Assembly: GCA_964505325.1 (NCBI GenBank)
Contig: CAZDHT010000095.1
Coordinates: 1 to 16,382, forward strand
DNA from: CAZDHT01 sp964505325
Lineage (GTDB): Bacteria > Planctomycetota > PUPC01
DNA length: 16,382 bases
Direction: 5' to 3'
Shown here: positions 14,938 to 16,382 of the stretch, piece by piece
How the letters are laid out: each line of letters opens with the position of its first letter
Numbering within the stretch: position 1 is the first letter of the stretch
Notes under the pieces: model-generated
What the model was told of the DNA's origin: nothing
Databases searched by the model: none
Seen by the model: the letters and a program-made list of their open reading frames with translations, nothing else
Made by a program: the position numbers and the translations under genes

Positions 14938-15981
14938 ATGCTCGAAGAATACCTGGAAGACCTGGAGACCCGGATCGACGAGGGGACCGAGACGAGGCTC
15001 TTCGACGAGTGGCTGGATTTCACCGAGGGCCGGTTCGAGGGCGACCTGTTCAGCCCCGCGCGGCCACAACCTTCGCCGCCCGGCGTGGAGTGGCCGAAGG
15101 TCCTGGTGAACGAGGCGCTGAACAATTTCGACATGATGGCGCTGCAGCAGTTCCGGGGCTGCTCCGAGGCGCTGGCAAACGGAGACGGCCAACTGCTCTG
15201 CGTGCGAAGCAACTACGGCACCAGCATTCTTCCCTCGCTTTTTGGCGCCGAGTTGTTCGTCATGGACGACGAGGTCGACACGCTCCCCACGTCCTGGCCT
15301 CTGGGGGGCATTAACAGGATCAAGCAGGTCATCGACGCCGGGGCGCCCGACATGGACCAAGCCCTGGGCGGCAAGGTGCTGGAGATGGGCGAGCGGTTTG
15401 CCGCAATCATGAAAAGGTATCCGCGGATTGGAAAGCACGTTCACCTGTACCATCCCGACCTGCAAGGGCCGATGGACATCTGCGAGGTGCTGTGGGGCAG
15501 CGGGCTGTTCGTCGACATCGTCGACCGGCCGGACCTGGTGACGGCTCTGCTGGAGTTGATCACCGAGACCTACATCCGGTTCCTTCGCCGCTGGCTGGAG
15601 ATCGCACCGTTCTCCGACGGCTCCGAGGCCCACTGGGGCCTGCTCCACAAGGGCCACATCATGCTGCGGGATGATTCGGCGATGAACTTCTCGCCCGCGA
15701 TGTTTGACGAGTTCATCCGGCCGTACGACCAGCGGCTGCTCGACGCGTTCGGCGGCGGCGCCATCCATTTCTGCGGACGCGGCGATCATTACATTGAGAA
15801 GATGAGCCGGATGCCGCGCATGCACGCAATCGCCATGTCCCAGCCCGACTACAACGACATGGAGGTTATTTATCGCAACACGGCCGACCGGGGGATCAAG
15901 TTGATCGGCCTGGAACGAGCGGCGGCGGAGGCGGCGGTTGCCAAAGGGCGCGACCTCCACGGCAACGTCCACTGCCGGTAG
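14938..15981 (+). CDS. Uroporphyrinogen decarboxylase superfamily protein, possibly a corrinoid methyltransferase
   Basis: This 347-residue protein has the length and alternating strand/helix pattern of the URO-D TIM barrel. Family-like segments include SNYGTSILPSLFGAELFVMD, LYHPDLQGPMDICEVLWGSG (about 165-185), NFSPAMFDEFIRPYDQRLLD (about 247) and IHFCGRGDHYIEKM (from 276). The HFC (His277-Cys279) is the HxC position that binds zinc in MtaA-type methylcobamide:thiol methyltransferases; a Cys at residue 346 (NVHC) could be the third ligand. True HemE would instead show substrate-binding arginines near the N-terminus, and none are obvious. Methyl transfer is therefore more likely than haem synthesis, but this is inference. 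GGAG lies only 2 nt before the ATG, tighter than ideal. A second paralog follows after a small repeat element. Confidence 0.8.
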   Translation: MLEEYLEDLETRIDEGTETRLFDEWLDFTEGRFEGDLFSPARPQPSPPGVEWPKVLVNEALNNFDMMALQQFRGCSEALANGDGQLLCVRSNYGTSILPSLFGAELFVMDDEVDTLPTSWPLGGINRIKQVIDAGAPDMDQALGGKVLEMGERFAAIMKRYPRIGKHVHLYHPDLQGPMDICEVLWGSGLFVDIVDRPDLVTALLELITETYIRFLRRWLEIAPFSDGSEAHWGLLHKGHIMLRDDSAMNFSPAMFDEFIRPYDQRLLDAFGGGAIHFCGRGDHYIEKMSRMPRMHAIAMSQPDYNDMEVIYRNTADRGIKLIGLERAAAEAAVAKGRDLHGNVHCR

Positions 15982-15992
15982 GCCCGACCACG
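15981..15992 (+). repeat. Left terminal inverted repeat of a 169-bp element
   Basis: GGCCCGACCACG here is the exact reverse complement of CGTGGTCGGGCC at 16138-16149. It begins at the last base of the URO-D stop codon. Together the two arms bound a 169-bp unit between the URO-D genes. Confidence 0.65.
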
Positions 15993-16002
15993 TGAGGACC
16001 TG

Positions 16003-16038
16003 ACCACAAAGGCACCAAGGCACGAAGATGCACGAAGA
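16003..16038 (+). repeat. ACCACAAAGGCACCAAGGCACGAAG-type repeat, left copy
   Basis: This A/C-rich stretch (ACCACAAAGGCACCAAGG, then CACGAAG twice) belongs to a degenerate repeat type seen in many environmental bacterial genomes, often next to GxxExxY genes. An inverted copy lies at 16116-16143. Composition differs sharply from the flanking coding DNA. Confidence 0.6.
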
Positions 16039-16115
16039 ACAGGCTGGGCTTACTCATCAATTTCAACGTACCGCTGCTGAAGAAGGGCATTCGGCGCCTC
16101 GTGCTGTGGAAGCTC

Positions 16116-16143
16116 CCTTGGTGTACCTTTGTGTCTTCGTGGT
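16116..16143 (-). repeat. ACCACGAAGACACAAAG-type repeat, right copy (inverted)
   Basis: On the minus strand it reads ACCACGAAGACACAAAGG, then TACACCAAGG, an inverted and diverged copy of the repeat at 16003-16038. The two copies flank the GxxExxY remnant. Confidence 0.6.
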
Positions 16144-16149
16144 CGGGCC
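16138..16149 (-). repeat. Right terminal inverted repeat of a 169-bp element
   Basis: CGTGGTCGGGCC is the perfect 12-bp inverted partner of 15981-15992. It overlaps the end of the right-hand A/C-rich repeat and ends 18 nt before the next gene. Confidence 0.65.
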
Positions 16150-16167
16150 TTTGTTGCGAGGATTGAC

Positions 16168-16382
16168 ATGACGATCCGTGAACTGTGGCAGAGCATCATG
16201 CACTATGACGAGTTTGACCGAATGCCGGTCATCCATTGGACCGAGTGGCCGGAGACCCGCGAACGGTGGATCAGCGAGGGAATGCCTCCGGACGTGGACG
16301 AACACGAGTACTTCGACGCCGTGTCGGCTTGGGCCGGGGTCGGCGTCGAGCTTGGCCTGCACCCGCCGTTCGAGGAGGAGGT
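16168..16382 (+). CDS. URO-D superfamily protein, second paralog (N-terminal part only)
   Basis: The first 71 residues are present and the gene runs off the window. MTIRELWQSIMHYDEFDRMP and VIHWTEWPETRERWISEGMP match the usual URO-D superfamily opening ('...R..v..al..e..DR.Pv...', then a W-rich stretch and 'ERW..EGmP'). The first URO-D gene in the window opens differently, so the two are not recent duplicates. ATG 16168 has GAGG 6 nt upstream (16158-16161). A corrinoid or methyl-transfer role is inferred from the neighbouring paralog; the catalytic region lies outside the window. Confidence 0.75.
   Translation, partial: MTIRELWQSIMHYDEFDRMPVIHWTEWPETRERWISEGMPPDVDEHEYFDAVSAWAGVGVELGLHPPFEEE

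Larger units (their letters stand above)
16030..16166 (+). pseudogene. Remnant of a GxxExxY-family protein gene, frameshifted
   Basis: Read as EQAGL from 16037, then shifted by one extra A at 16052 to give LINFNVPLLKKGIRRLVLW (to 16109). This is the typical C-terminus of GxxExxY proteins (PF13366), which end 'GLLINFnv..LK.GikR.v'. The shifted frame continues through the right-hand repeat to a TGA at 16164-16166. Only the last 25 or so family residues remain, with no start or N-terminal domain, so no functional protein is expected. Confidence 0.65.

Noticed and set aside
14715..16023. Long minus-strand frames opposite the first URO-D gene
   Set aside because: Antisense to a clear URO-D superfamily gene, with unnatural composition.
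1..16382. CRISPR array
   Set aside because: No regularly spaced direct repeats were seen; the A/C-rich repeats near 16003-16143 are two inverted copies only.

Overview
The window looks like one scaffold of a high-GC bacterial genome, probably assembled from a metagenome, since a run of ten Ns interrupts one gene. No marker gene fixes the taxonomy. A long pseudopilin operon with oversized minor pseudopilins, a LamG-type domain, and neighbouring uroporphyrinogen-decarboxylase (URO-D) superfamily paralogs together suggest the Planctomycetota, Lentisphaerota and relatives, or a similar group. This placement is inference.

Left edge (1-910): low gene density and visibly lower GC. It holds a basic C-terminal fragment entering from the left edge, a small two-helix membrane protein (367-585, minus) with a good ribosome binding site and a terminator-like hairpin after it, a perfect 10-bp hairpin at 729-753, and the 5' half of a tRNA-Val(CAC)-like gene (871-908, minus) whose 3' half is missing.

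Core (957-14581, minus): one tightly packed operon of nine genes, read right to left from a sigma70-like promoter at 14650-14678. Order: PilM-PilN/GspL-like fusion, PilO/GspM-like protein, small GspC/PilP-like protein, secreted TPR protein with a lectin-like C-terminal domain, then five pseudopilins: GspG-like, GspH-like, GspK-like, GspJ-like, GspI-like. Most junctions are 4-nt stop/start overlaps. The assembly platform genes anchor the machine in the inner membrane, GspG would be the main pilus subunit, and H, I, J and K would form the tip. ATPase (GspE), polytopic membrane protein (GspF), secretin (GspD) and prepilin peptidase are not in the window.

The striking point is the tip subunits. 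The GspH-like protein has a LamG/concanavalin-like domain inserted inside its pseudopilin fold. The GspK-like protein is 1692 residues, with a LamG-like domain and five copies of a GYVKIGDE..xYT beta-hairpin repeat. The GspJ-like protein is 459 residues and carries a sixth copy in a loop of its core. The TPR protein of the same operon ends in another jelly-roll domain. This suggests a secretion or pilus machine with a large, possibly ligand-binding tip.

Right side (14582-16382, plus): an intergenic region with divergent promoters, a URO-D superfamily gene, a 169-bp element bounded by perfect 12-bp inverted repeats and carrying a frameshifted GxxExxY-protein remnant, then the start of a second URO-D paralog that runs off the window.
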